Shown one piece after another: positions 27,415 to 35,850 of a stretch of DNA of 64,000 nucleotides. A program made the translations under genes and the position numbers. Source of the DNA: Bradyrhizobium roseum. Lineage in GTDB: Bacteria > Pseudomonadota > Alphaproteobacteria > Rhizobiales > Xanthobacteraceae. Under the pieces are notes generated by a model. The model saw nothing but the letters and a program-made list of their open reading frames with translations. It ran no database searches and was not told the origin of the DNA. The stretch lies in the NCBI RefSeq assembly GCF_030413175.1, contig NZ_CP129212.1:4874450-4938449 (forward strand), in the 5' to 3' direction. Numbering within the stretch: position 1 is the stretch's first letter; each line of letters starts with the position of its first letter.

Positions 27415-28176
27415 CTAAAACTGAACACCGCGCGTCAGGGCGCCGTCCACGACAAGGTTCGTGCCCGTGATGAAACTGGCGGCTCGGCTCGCAAGAAATA
27501 CGGCGCCATTCGCCATCTCCTGCGGTGTGCCCATGCGGCCGGTCGGATTCAGCGCCAGCGCGGTGTTGTACAGTTCGGGGTTGTTGTCCTTGATCATGTT
27601 CCAGACCCCTCCCTCGAAGTAGGTATTGCCCGGAGACACGGAATTGGCCCGGATGCCCTTACTGGCCAATTGATAAGCCAGACCTTGCGTATAGTGGATG
27701 ATCGCGGCCTTGAACGTGCCGTAGGGACCGCTTGCAAAATCGACCTCGCGTCCCGACACGCTGGAGATCGTCACGATCGCGGCCGCGCTGCTTTTCTCCA
27801 GATACGGCATGGCGGCATTCACCAGCCGCACCGTCCCCATCATGTCCGTGGAGAATTCCTTCTCCCAGCTCTCCTCGTCCTGTCCGATGGACAATGCGCT
27901 GACGTTGGCGACCACGACATCGATGCCGCCGAGCTTCGATGCCATGTCGTTGACCCAGCCCTTCAGCGCCGCTCCATCCGAAACGTCGACCACGCCACCA
28001 TAGGCCGCGACGCCTTTTGCCTTGAGCGCCGCAACCGCGCTATCGACGTCCGCCTGATTGCGCGAGCAAATACCGACATTGGCGCCTTCGGCTACGAATG
28101 TTTCGGCAATCGCCCTGCCAATTCCCTTGGTGCTGCCCGTGATGAGAACCCTGGCTCCCTTGAGTCCCAAATCCAT
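27415..28176 (-). CDS. SDR family oxidoreductase
   Basis: A 253-residue classical short-chain dehydrogenase/reductase. The nucleotide-binding motif is in ITGSTKGIGRAIAE (about 11-25) and the NNAG-equivalent is VANVSAL. The catalytic Ser/Tyr/Lys are within TISSVSGREV and YGTFKAAI; the catalytic Tyr-X3-Lys reads YGTFK, which is intact. The ATG at 28174-28176 was chosen for its GGAGGGGG site over a longer frame. It sits between urtE and the second amidase; a role in oxidising or reducing the product of the amide pathway is plausible but unproven. Confidence 0.9.
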   Translation of the reverse strand: MDLGLKGARVLITGSTKGIGRAIAETFVAEGANVGICSRNQADVDSAVAALKAKGVAAYGGVVDVSDGAALKGWVNDMASKLGGIDVVVANVSALSIGQDEESWEKEFSTDMMGTVRLVNAAMPYLEKSSAAAIVTISSVSGREVDFASGPYGTFKAAIIHYTQGLAYQLASKGIRANSVSPGNTYFEGGVWNMIKDNNPELYNTALALNPTGRMGTPQEMANGAVFLASRAASFITGTNLVVDGALTRGVQF

Positions 28177-28255
28177 CTTCGCCCCCCTCCCTGGTGATCC
28201 GGTCTCGATCGACCGGCGCCTATGTGCAGCATTGTTCCGCGCTCTAAGCTTCGCG

Positions 28256-28966
28256 TCACAACAGCAGTTGCGCACGAACATTTTCCGCGGTCACGTCCGC
28301 TCCCGTCAGCGACCGGGTGATCTTGCCTTTTTCCATGATGTAGCACCGTTGGGCGATTGCCATGATCGTATCGAGATTCTGTTCGACGAAGACGATCGTC
28401 GTCCCGAGTTCCGTACGGAACGACTTCAGCGCCTCGCAAATGTGCTGCACGATCGACGGCTGCACGCCCTCAGACGGCTCGTCGAGGATCATAAGAGTCG
28501 GATTGCCGATCAGAGCGCGCCCGATGGCCAGTTGCTGTTGCTCGCCCCCCGACATGGTGCCCGCGATCTGTCGCCGGCGCTCCTTCAACCGCGGAAAATA
28601 CTCGTAGACCAGCTCCGGCAGTTTCTTTCCGTTCGGTCCGCCGATCAATTCACCAACCTGCAGGTTCTCCTCGACGCTCATCTGCGGAAACACATCCCTC
28701 CCCTGCGGGATGTAGCCGAAGCCGGCGCGTGCCCGGGCATCGGCTTGCAACTGCGTCACATCCTGATCCATGAAAGTGATCGTGCCCCGCCACGTTTCGA
28801 GCAGGCCGATCAGGCATCGCATCAACGTCGACTTTCCCACGCCATTGCGGCCGATCACGCCGACAATCTCGCCGCGCGAGATCGACATGCTCACGCCCTG
28901 CAGGATGGGCGTGGCGCCGTAGCCCGCCCAGAGTTCCGACACTTCGAGAACCCGATCAGTGGGCAT
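28256..28966 (-). CDS. urtE: Urea/amide ABC transporter ATPase UrtE
   Basis: A 236-residue LivF-like ATPase with Walker A GRNGVGKSTLMRCL, signature MSGGEQQQLAIGRAL and Walker B LMILDEPSEGVQP. The SEGVQP ending and the YIPQGRDVFPQMSVEENL stretch are characteristic of UrtE. The ATG at 28964-28966 overlaps the end of urtD by 11 bp; an in-frame TTG at 28978 is less likely. With UrtD it powers uptake through UrtBC. Confidence 0.92.
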   Translation of the reverse strand: MPTDRVLEVSELWAGYGATPILQGVSMSISRGEIVGVIGRNGVGKSTLMRCLIGLLETWRGTITFMDQDVTQLQADARARAGFGYIPQGRDVFPQMSVEENLQVGELIGGPNGKKLPELVYEYFPRLKERRRQIAGTMSGGEQQQLAIGRALIGNPTLMILDEPSEGVQPSIVQHICEALKSFRTELGTTIVFVEQNLDTIMAIAQRCYIMEKGKITRSLTGADVTAENVRAQLLL

Positions 28967-29675
28967 GGGTCTTACCAAGGTAAATTTCAGCCACCTTCTC
29001 GTCCTGAATGATCGCCTCCAGATTTCCGCGCGCGAAGATCTTTCCGAGATGCAACACCGTCACGCGTTGGGCGATCTGGCGCACGAACGCCATATCGTGC
29101 TCGACGACCAGAACCGTCATGCCCTCGGCGTTGAACGACTTGATGAGTTCACCCGTCCGAAACGTTTCCTCCGGCGACATGCCCGCCGTCGGCTCGTCCA
29201 GAAGCAGAAGCTGCGGTTGCAGCGCCAGCGCCATGCCAATCTCGAGCCATTGCTGTTGCCCGTGCGAAAGGGCCCCCGCCAGCTTGCCGCTGTCCGGCGT
29301 CAGATTGAGAAGCGTCAGAAGGCGATCTTCCTCGACGACGCGTTTGGCATCGGAAAACCGCTTCTGCAGCGCGATCTGGATATTTTGCCGGACCGGCAAC
29401 TCCTTGAAGACACTCGGCGCCTGCATCTTGATGCTCATGCCGCGCTGCACCCGCGCAAAGGGGCGCTCTTCGGTGATATCGATGGAGTCGAACAGGATGG
29501 TGCCCTGGGTCGGCGGGTAGAGCCCGACAATCAGCTTGAACAGGGTACTCTTCCCTGCCCCGTTGGGGCCAATCAGGCAGTGGATCTCTCCGGCGTTGAC
29601 CGTCAGGTCGACATCGGAGACCGCCGTCAATCCACCGAAGCGCTTGGTCACACCCTTCACATCGACCAGCGCCAT
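28956..29675 (-). CDS. urtD: Urea/amide ABC transporter ATPase UrtD
   Basis: A 239-residue LivG-like ATPase with Walker A GPNGAGKSTLFKLI, signature LSHGQQQWLEIGMAL (the LSHGQQQWLEI form is typical of UrtD) and Walker B LLLLDEPTAGMSPEE. The start ATG lies 1 bp beyond the urtC stop (TGA-C-ATG), so translation is coupled. A longer in-frame start inside urtC was rejected. It partners with UrtE. Confidence 0.93.
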   Translation of the reverse strand: MALVDVKGVTKRFGGLTAVSDVDLTVNAGEIHCLIGPNGAGKSTLFKLIVGLYPPTQGTILFDSIDITEERPFARVQRGMSIKMQAPSVFKELPVRQNIQIALQKRFSDAKRVVEEDRLLTLLNLTPDSGKLAGALSHGQQQWLEIGMALALQPQLLLLDEPTAGMSPEETFRTGELIKSFNAEGMTVLVVEHDMAFVRQIAQRVTVLHLGKIFARGNLEAIIQDEKVAEIYLGKTHAH

Positions 29676-29676
29676 G

Positions 29677-30753
29677 TCAGGCCTCGTCCGGTTGCAGGCG
29701 GCTCGTGTCCGCCAGAACGGGGCCGGCGCCGCGCCGCCGGTGCGCGTTCCAGCGGTCCGCAACGAGCTTGCCGATACCGAGTACAAAGCCTTGCGGCGCC
29801 AGCATCACGGTGGCGAGCAGAAGGGCGCCCATCAGCACCAGTGCCGCCTGCTGGCTATAGACCGTGATGGTTTGGAAGCCGAACAGGAGCAGGAACGAGC
29901 CGACCAGCGTGGCTGTCAGGTCGCTTCGGCCCGAGAAGGCCACCCATACGATCGGCATCGCCGCCGCCGGCAACCCGATGCTGGATGGCGTGATGAATTG
30001 ACCCCACGATGTGTAAAGCGCGCCGCTGAGGCCCGCGAGCCCGCTGCCGATGACGAAGGTGAGCAGTTGATATTTGCGGACGTCGTAGCCGAGCATTTCG
30101 GCGCGTTGCGGATTTTCCCGCGTGGCAACGATCACGTTGCCGATGCGGGAATTCACCAGCATCCGCAGCGCCAAGTAAACGATCACGATCAGCACGACCA
30201 TGACGTAGTAGAGCGCGGATCCCTCGATGAAGAAATCGCCGATGGCGAGCGGGTCCATGCCCTTCATGCCGTTGTAGCCGTTCAGCCGCGCAGGGCCGAT
30301 GTGCCATTCCGGCCCTGCCGTCTGTCCAAGGAAGAACGCCAGCACCAGCGTCGCCGACAGCGTCACGATGCCAAAGAAGATGCCGTTGATGCCGCCCCAG
30401 ATCATGAAGTAGCCGAGGATGCCCGCCGCGATCATCGCGATGACGATCGACAGGACGAGGGCTGCGATCGTCGCCGAGCCGCCTCCCATATTGATGGCCA
30501 GTACGCCATAGGCATAACCGGCGATGCCAAAAAAGAGCGTCTGGCCGAAGGACAGCATGCCGCCGTATCCCCACATCAGGCAGAGACCGAGCGCCATGAA
30601 AATCCAGATCAGAAAATAGGAGAAATTGCCGACGTCATACGAGTCCGCAAACACCGGATAGACCAGCGCGGCTGCCAGCACGACGAGGAAGCAGGACCAG
30701 AAGGTCCAGCCGCGTCCCAGGGTCTGCGAACCATCAAGCAGCTTGAACATCAA
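29677..30753 (-). CDS. urtC: Urea/amide ABC transporter permease UrtC
   Basis: A 358-residue inner-membrane permease of the LivM/UrtC type with about ten hydrophobic segments. GYGGMLSFGQTLFFGIAGYA (about 65-85) is the conserved channel-forming stretch. MEW-type features follow (ATRENPQRAEMLGYDVRKY), the cytoplasmic loop contacting the ATPases. It has a good ribosome site (GGGAGAG) and lies 9 bp after urtB. Confidence 0.93.
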   Translation of the reverse strand: MMFKLLDGSQTLGRGWTFWSCFLVVLAAALVYPVFADSYDVGNFSYFLIWIFMALGLCLMWGYGGMLSFGQTLFFGIAGYAYGVLAINMGGGSATIAALVLSIVIAMIAAGILGYFMIWGGINGIFFGIVTLSATLVLAFFLGQTAGPEWHIGPARLNGYNGMKGMDPLAIGDFFIEGSALYYVMVVLIVIVYLALRMLVNSRIGNVIVATRENPQRAEMLGYDVRKYQLLTFVIGSGLAGLSGALYTSWGQFITPSSIGLPAAAMPIVWVAFSGRSDLTATLVGSFLLLFGFQTITVYSQQAALVLMGALLLATVMLAPQGFVLGIGKLVADRWNAHRRRGAGPVLADTSRLQPDEA

Positions 30754-30762
30754 CTCTCCCGC

Positions 30763-31629
30763 TCACCGTCCACGACGAACCAGCACACTGGAAATTCCCT
30801 CGGGCAAGACGCGAATGATCAGGATGACTGCGAACAGCATACCGATCTGACCGATGATCTGGCCATAGCTCGCATTCAGCGCCATTCGTATCATCGCCAG
30901 GAACACGGCCGCCGGAGCGGTGCCGAGCAGAACATTTGCGCCGCCGACGACGACGGTGACGAAGCTCTCCACCACAAATGTTGCGCCCATTGTCGGGATC
31001 AACGTCATCGTCGGTGCGTAAAGCGCACCGCAAAGCCCCGCGAGGCCGGCACCGATGCCAAAACTGATCGCATAGATGCGTCCCGTGCGCGCGCCCAATG
31101 CCCTGGCCATCGCCGCATTCTGCATCGTCGCGCGCGCCATTACGCCGAACCGCGTCTTCATGAAGGTAACAAAAAGACCGACCAGGACCGCAACCGCGCA
31201 TGCGAACAGCACCAGACGGTACGTCGAGAATGAGTAGCCGCCGATCGCAAAGCTGCCCTCCGGGGTTCCGATGCCCGTGATCGACGAGCCGACGATCAGC
31301 AGCATCGATTGCGTGACGATCAGGCTGAGGCCCCAGGTCGCGAGCAGCGAATCCAGCGGCCTCTTGTAGAAGCGACGCACAACGAGGTATTCGACGGCCA
31401 CACCGATCAATCCTGCCGTCACCGCGGCGAGCGCCTGGGCGATCGCAAGCGGCACGCCGAGCTTCACCAGTCCGACCGTCACATAGGCGCCGCACATGAT
31501 GAACTCGCCGTGCGCCATGTTGATGACGCCCATCATGCCGAACACGATGGCAAGGCCTGCCGCTGAAAGGATCAGAAACGCGAAGACGTCGGCGAACTGA
31601 TAGAAGACCGAAAATATTTCAGCCGCCAT
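30763..31629 (-). CDS. urtB: Urea/amide ABC transporter permease UrtB
   Basis: A 288-residue LivH/UrtB-type permease with eight or so hydrophobic segments. The conserved GMMGVINMAHGEFIMCGAYV (about 30-50) and the ATPase-contact loop ARATMQNAAMARALGARTGR (about 165-185) are intact. The start at MAAEIF was preferred to longer in-frame options for size. It forms the membrane channel with UrtC; about 120 bp separate it from urtA. Confidence 0.92.
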   Translation of the reverse strand: MAAEIFSVFYQFADVFAFLILSAAGLAIVFGMMGVINMAHGEFIMCGAYVTVGLVKLGVPLAIAQALAAVTAGLIGVAVEYLVVRRFYKRPLDSLLATWGLSLIVTQSMLLIVGSSITGIGTPEGSFAIGGYSFSTYRLVLFACAVAVLVGLFVTFMKTRFGVMARATMQNAAMARALGARTGRIYAISFGIGAGLAGLCGALYAPTMTLIPTMGATFVVESFVTVVVGGANVLLGTAPAAVFLAMIRMALNASYGQIIGQIGMLFAVILIIRVLPEGISSVLVRRGR

Positions 31630-31749
31630 TCTGGTCTCCTGCTTCCGTTTACGGCGCCGCATCGTTGCGGCGCCGTGCAATTCAAGATCATGACGCGGAT
31701 GGGCACGACTGAGCACGATCGCAGGAGCAAGATTCGTGCCGTCAACGTG

Positions 31750-32988
31750 TCACGACTTCTTGGGAAGATGGCTCGGCGTGTACTGATCCTTGTCATTCTT
31801 CTTGGTGAGGTCGCAGCCGATCTCGCCAAGCCAGTACGGCTTGATCGTTCCGTAGTCCTTCTCGACCTTGACCTCATGCTGGGGGCCAACGGAGATCAGG
31901 CGCATGCGGTGCGACGTGTGCTGGCTCTTCGGGTCGATGCAGACCTGGCCCTCGGGCGCTTCGATGCAGGCTTCACCGGTTGCGATCACCTTGCGCATGT
32001 CATCGAGCTTAATCGACTTCGCCTTCTCGACCAGCGTCTTGTACATGTAGACCGTGCTGTAGGCGTTGTAGCCCATGTCGTTGATGTAGAGTTCGTCAGC
32101 GAACTTCGCCTTCCAGCGCTTTTTGAAGTCGTTGGCTTCGGGCGTATCGATTTCCTCGAACCAGTTTGCAGTCGCATGCATGTTGTTGAGCGCCGGCGGC
32201 TTGAACCGCTTGTGCTCGAAGCCGAGCATGACCTTGATCGACGATCCCATCGGCAGGTTGAGCTTGGCGGCGGCGGCCTGTTCGAAGAACGAGTCCTGTG
32301 CGGCGCCGACATTGATCGTCAAAATCCAATCCGGCTTGGCCTTCTGGATGTTCTGGATCGTCTGCGCGAACTGGGACACGCCGAGCGGGATGAACTCCTC
32401 GCCGACGACCTCGCCGCCGAGGTCCTTCATGATCTTGCGGTTCCACTCCGCCGAGATCTGGCCGAAATTGTAGTCGGCGGCGATGACGTAGACCTTCTTG
32501 CCGAACTTGTCGACCATCCAGGGGATCAGCGTCGAGAACTGCTGCTCGGGCACCGCCCCCATGCTGATCATGCTGGCATCGCAGACGCCGCCTTCATACT
32601 GGTTTGTATAAAAGTACGGCGTTGTCGTGCGGTTGATGATCGGCCGGATCGCTTCGCGCGAAGCCGACGTAATGCCTCCGATCAGTACGTCGACCTTGTC
32701 TCGGCCAAGCAGGCGCCGCGCAAATTCCTGGTAGCGGGCGTTGTCGCCCTGCGGATCGAGGTGGATCAGCTCGATCTGCCGTCCGAGAATACCGCCCTTC
32801 TTGTTGATCTCCTCGACGGCCAACTGCGTGCCGTGGAGTTTTGGCATCCCCATGAACGCAAGATCGCCAGAGACGTCTTCAAGCAGGCCGATCTTCAATG
32901 GAGGCTCGGCCGCCCGGGCGGCGCCGAACGCCGCCGCCCCGAGCACGGCACCAAGAAGCGCTGTTCTGAACAGATGTCCCGATTTCAT
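31750..32988 (-). CDS. urtA: Urea/short-chain amide ABC transporter binding protein UrtA
   Basis: A 412-residue periplasmic protein of the Peripla_BP_5 type. The signal peptide is at 1-26 (cut near GAARA-AEPP), followed by KIGLLEDVSGDLAFMGMP. It has an AAGGGGA ribosome site and lies 32 bp after fmdA. Related proteins (UrtA, and FmdD of Methylophilus) bind urea, formamide or acetamide; co-transcription with two amidases and FmdA suggests amides here. It differs from AmiC at 35851 in having a signal peptide. Confidence 0.92.
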   Translation of the reverse strand: MKSGHLFRTALLGAVLGAAAFGAARAAEPPLKIGLLEDVSGDLAFMGMPKLHGTQLAVEEINKKGGILGRQIELIHLDPQGDNARYQEFARRLLGRDKVDVLIGGITSASREAIRPIINRTTTPYFYTNQYEGGVCDASMISMGAVPEQQFSTLIPWMVDKFGKKVYVIAADYNFGQISAEWNRKIMKDLGGEVVGEEFIPLGVSQFAQTIQNIQKAKPDWILTINVGAAQDSFFEQAAAAKLNLPMGSSIKVMLGFEHKRFKPPALNNMHATANWFEEIDTPEANDFKKRWKAKFADELYINDMGYNAYSTVYMYKTLVEKAKSIKLDDMRKVIATGEACIEAPEGQVCIDPKSQHTSHRMRLISVGPQHEVKVEKDYGTIKPYWLGEIGCDLTKKNDKDQYTPSHLPKKS

Positions 32989-33020
32989 TTGGATGTCCCC
33001 TTGTTGAAAGCTGGTGCAGT

Positions 33021-34016
33021 TCACGTCTTGAGGTAATTTTTCAGGATCGAGGCCCCCATCGTGTATTTCGGGTCGACCATGTTGCCGAGCCGCATTCGGC
33101 CGGCCTGACTCAGCAGCATGTAGGCGTCGATCTCGTCGAAGCCGTAGTCTGCGGCCATCCATCGCGTGAGTTCGCGATAGGCAATTCGCGCGGCATCCTC
33201 GAGCGGGCGGGCGCTGCCGATGGTCATGATGAAGTCGCGGGTCTCCAGGCGCGGCCAGGCAAAACTCCAGTTCTTGATCAGGTCGACCTGAAGTGTGACC
33301 GTTGCACGCTGCTCGAGCGCAACGCCGGAGAGTTCGCCATCGCCCTGCGTTGCATGGCAGTCACCGACGTAAAGAAGTCCTCCTTCGGTATGCACGGGAA
33401 AATAGATGATGGCTCCCGGGGCGACGTCCGGCAGGTCCATGTTGCCGCCGTGATAGTCCGGCTGCAGGGAGGAAATCGCCTCGATCTCGGGCGACACGCC
33501 GATCGTGCCGATGAATGGCTCGTAAGGCAGCGTGATCTTGTCGCTCCAGCGCACGCCATTCCGGTCAACATGAAGCTTGCGGACGCGTTCGGGTAAAGGC
33601 GGGTTCAGCATCGCCGTGGCGCTGGTCCCGACCAGCCCGCCAAATTCGGGGATGATGCATGTCGTTCCGGCCGGCTGCTCGCCGCGCGTCTCGACGTCGA
33701 TGATACGGACCGCGAGACAATCGCCTTTCCTGGCGCCCTTGACTGCAATGGGACCGCATTGCGGATTCAGGTATGGAAAGTTCAGCTTTGCCGTCGGGCT
33801 GTCGCTCTCGCTCGTCAGCGCGCCCCCGAAAGCGTCTTCGGTTTCGACGACGACCACGCCTCCGGGATCGATCGACAAGGTCGGCTTCGCATAGGGACCG
33901 TAGACGTAGTGGAATTTTCCCTGCTGCTCGATTGTCAAACTATGTCGTGCACCGGCCGCGCCCTTGGCGACGGCGCGCGTGGCCATAATGGAACTCTTCA
34001 GCCAATCTTCTGCCAT
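33021..34016 (-). CDS. fmdA: Acetamidase/formamidase
   Basis: A 331-residue FmdA_AmdA family hydrolase that converts formamide or acetamide to the acid plus ammonia. Family landmarks: DPGGVVVVETEDAFGG, PQCGPIAVKGARKGD, EFGGLVG and GDCHATQGDGEL (metal-binding His and Asp). It begins with a GAGGAAC site 17 bp after the first amidase gene. Length is near the family norm, slightly short at the C-terminus. It gives the operon an enzyme specific to the smallest amides. Confidence 0.92.
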   Translation of the reverse strand: MAEDWLKSSIMATRAVAKGAAGARHSLTIEQQGKFHYVYGPYAKPTLSIDPGGVVVVETEDAFGGALTSESDSPTAKLNFPYLNPQCGPIAVKGARKGDCLAVRIIDVETRGEQPAGTTCIIPEFGGLVGTSATAMLNPPLPERVRKLHVDRNGVRWSDKITLPYEPFIGTIGVSPEIEAISSLQPDYHGGNMDLPDVAPGAIIYFPVHTEGGLLYVGDCHATQGDGELSGVALEQRATVTLQVDLIKNWSFAWPRLETRDFIMTIGSARPLEDAARIAYRELTRWMAADYGFDEIDAYMLLSQAGRMRLGNMVDPKYTMGASILKNYLKT

Positions 34017-34033
34017 GCGAACGGTTCCTCGAA

Positions 34034-35440
34034 CTAGAGAGCGGGATGACGCGTGTGCCAGTCGGTGACGCGCTGGAAGGCGTCGCCGGCACGGACCAGA
34101 GCCGCTTCATCGAAGTGGCGGCCGACAAACTGGAAGGCGACGGGACCGCCGTTCGGGGCAAAGCCGGCGGGAAGCGTGATGGTCGGGCTTCCGGTCATGT
34201 CGAACGGACAGGTGAAGCGCAACAATCCGGCGATCAGCGAAGCGTCCTCGCCGAGCGCGGCCATCTTGGCGAGGGTTGGCGCCGCAAAAGCCTGGGCCGG
34301 CACGGCAATCAGATCAACCGACTCGAACAATAGCCGCACTGCGCCGCGGAATGCTTCGCGCCGCAGCACGATCTTTTGATAATCGGTGCCGGACTGCGCA
34401 AGGCCGAGATCGAGCAACCCCGCAAGGCCCGGACCATATTCATCCTTGCGCGACGGATAAGTCGACTCATGCGCCACCGCCGCCTCGATGCCGCAAAGCG
34501 GAAACCAGTCATCGATCACAGCCTTGGGGTCGGGGAACGTGACTTCGGTGATCTTCGCGCCAAGTTCCGCCGCAGCCCGCAAACCTTCACTGAAGACCCT
34601 GGTTGCGGCCTCATCGGTGCCTTCGCTGGTCCAGCGCCGGTCGACGCCGATCGTCACGCCCCGCAAATTGCCCGGCAGTCCCGCGTGATATTCCGGCACC
34701 GGTAAGGGGACCGAGGTGGTATCCTTGGGGTCCTGCCCTGCAATCACGGCCAGCATTGCACCGCAATCGACCGCGCTGCGCGCCATCGGCCCGATGTGAT
34801 CCAGCGTTGCCGCGAGTTCGAATGCGCCGTAGCGGCTGACCCGCCCCCAGCTCGGCTTCAATCCCGTGATGCCGTTGGCCGCCGAAGGAAACCTGATTGA
34901 TCCGCCGGTGTCGGTTCCAAGCGATCCGAAGCAGAGCCCCGCCGCAGTCGCGGAACCCGAGCCGCTCGATGACGCGCCCGGCCACAATTCCGCGTTCCAC
35001 GGATTCTTCGGTGGATCTATTTTCGGGTGGTGATCGGCGTAGGCGCCTTCGGTCTGCTGCAGCTTGCCGAGGATGATCGCGCCTGCAGCCTTCAGCCGCG
35101 CGACAACCGTGGCATCCTCGGTCGGACGGAAGTCGCGATGGATGGTCATGCCGTGCGCGGACGGAGCGCCCTTGACCCAGCAAAGATCCTTGATCGCAAT
35201 CGGCACGCCGTGCAGCGGCCCCTTGATATTGCCAGAGCCGATTTCCTTTTCGGCAACGGTCGCTTCCGCCAGGGCGGAATCGGCCATGACATAGACGTAG
35301 CTTTTGAGTTTGCCATCGAGCTGCCCGATCCGGTCGAGCATCGCCTTCGTCACTTCAACCGGCGACAGCTGTTTCGCTTGTATCTGCTGCCCAACCTCAA
35401 CCAACCCGAGGTAACAAAGATCTGTCGCCAGCATCGCCAT
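34034..35440 (-). CDS. Amidase (amidase signature family)
   Basis: A 468-residue amidase, first gene of the amide/urea operon. The triad is visible: Lys in GVPIAIKDLCW, cis-Ser in GASSSGSGSA and nucleophile in GTDTGGSIRFPS. It is a close paralogue of the last gene of the same operon (same length, same block order, DWHTRHP end). It is preceded by a 270-nt leader with promoter, hairpins and a terminator (35441-35742) and is divergent from amiCR. The start is one of two ATGs six bases apart (35440 or 35434). Confidence 0.92.
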   Translation of the reverse strand: MAMLATDLCYLGLVEVGQQIQAKQLSPVEVTKAMLDRIGQLDGKLKSYVYVMADSALAEATVAEKEIGSGNIKGPLHGVPIAIKDLCWVKGAPSAHGMTIHRDFRPTEDATVVARLKAAGAIILGKLQQTEGAYADHHPKIDPPKNPWNAELWPGASSSGSGSATAAGLCFGSLGTDTGGSIRFPSAANGITGLKPSWGRVSRYGAFELAATLDHIGPMARSAVDCGAMLAVIAGQDPKDTTSVPLPVPEYHAGLPGNLRGVTIGVDRRWTSEGTDEAATRVFSEGLRAAAELGAKITEVTFPDPKAVIDDWFPLCGIEAAVAHESTYPSRKDEYGPGLAGLLDLGLAQSGTDYQKIVLRREAFRGAVRLLFESVDLIAVPAQAFAAPTLAKMAALGEDASLIAGLLRFTCPFDMTGSPTITLPAGFAPNGGPVAFQFVGRHFDEAALVRAGDAFQRVTDWHTRHPAL

Positions 35441-35495
35441 CGCCCCCGTGCTCGTCGCTTCTCACTCGCACTCACGGCGTGACCGCCGCGCATGC

Positions 35496-35512
35496 GTCCC
35501 CAACCTGGGGAC
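35496..35512 (-). promoter_or_regulatory. Leader hairpin downstream of the attenuator
   Basis: GTCCCC (35496-35501) and GGGGAC (35507-35512) form a perfect 6-bp stem with a 5-nt loop in the amidase leader. It lies between the terminator's T-run and the amidase start. It may be part of an alternative fold or affect translation start; function unknown. Confidence 0.4.
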
Positions 35513-35541
35513 ACGGGTGCGTCGCCAACTTCCCTAGCGGC

Positions 35542-35580
35542 AAAAAAGAAAAAGCCACCCGCCCCTCCCGAACGAGGTGA
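35542..35580 (-). terminator. Intrinsic terminator inside the amide-operon leader (probable attenuator)
   Basis: On the minus strand a GC-rich stretch that can pair CACC with GGTG and CCTC with GAGG is followed at once by TTTTTCTTTTTT (35553-35542). No minus-strand gene lies upstream for it to terminate; the next gene there is amiC on the other strand. It sits about 100 nt before the amidase start and downstream of a good promoter, so it is best read as a leader attenuator. The stem is moderate, not perfect. Confidence 0.55.
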
Positions 35581-35650
35581 CGAATGGCTCTGATGCCGCG
35601 GCTATGATCTATCGCATGGACCCTGGATCGAACGGAGCACCGAGAGCAAG

Positions 35651-35674
35651 GATCGGAACGTCATCGGTCCGATC
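35651..35674 (-). promoter_or_regulatory. Leader hairpin upstream of the attenuator, candidate AmiR-binding RNA
   Basis: GATCGGA and TCCGATC form a perfect 7-bp stem around a 10-nt loop, in the transcript between the promoter and the terminator. ANTAR proteins bind paired short hairpins just before a terminator. One clear hairpin is seen; a second (GGC-ATCAGA-GCC) is only 3 bp, so the ANTAR target match is incomplete. Confidence 0.4.
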
Positions 35675-35712
35675 GAAGCAAGCAAGGTTCGTCAGGAAGC
35701 CCTGTGGGAGAA

Positions 35713-35742
35713 AGTCTAGGTTCGCGCCCAGCACATTGTCAA
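35713..35742 (-). promoter_or_regulatory. Sigma-70-type promoter of the amide/urea operon
   Basis: On the minus strand TTGACA (35742-35737) is a perfect -35 box, 18 bp from TAGACT (35718-35713), a 4/6 match to the -10 box. Transcription would start near 35706 and run through about 265 nt of leader before the first amidase. Confidence 0.55.
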
Positions 35743-35850
35743 CGAGCGAGAATGCACAAATTTCGCAGGCCTCATGCGCAGCAAATGAGCAAGACTTCCT
35801 GCACAGACATCAACGATGATAACGTTCTCCTGCTCTGTCGAAAGTCATCA

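Noticed and set aside
29536..31233. 565-codon plus-strand frame opposite urtB-urtD
   Set aside because: Antisense of the transporter genes; low-complexity His/Arg/Gln composition typical of a shadow frame in high-GC DNA.
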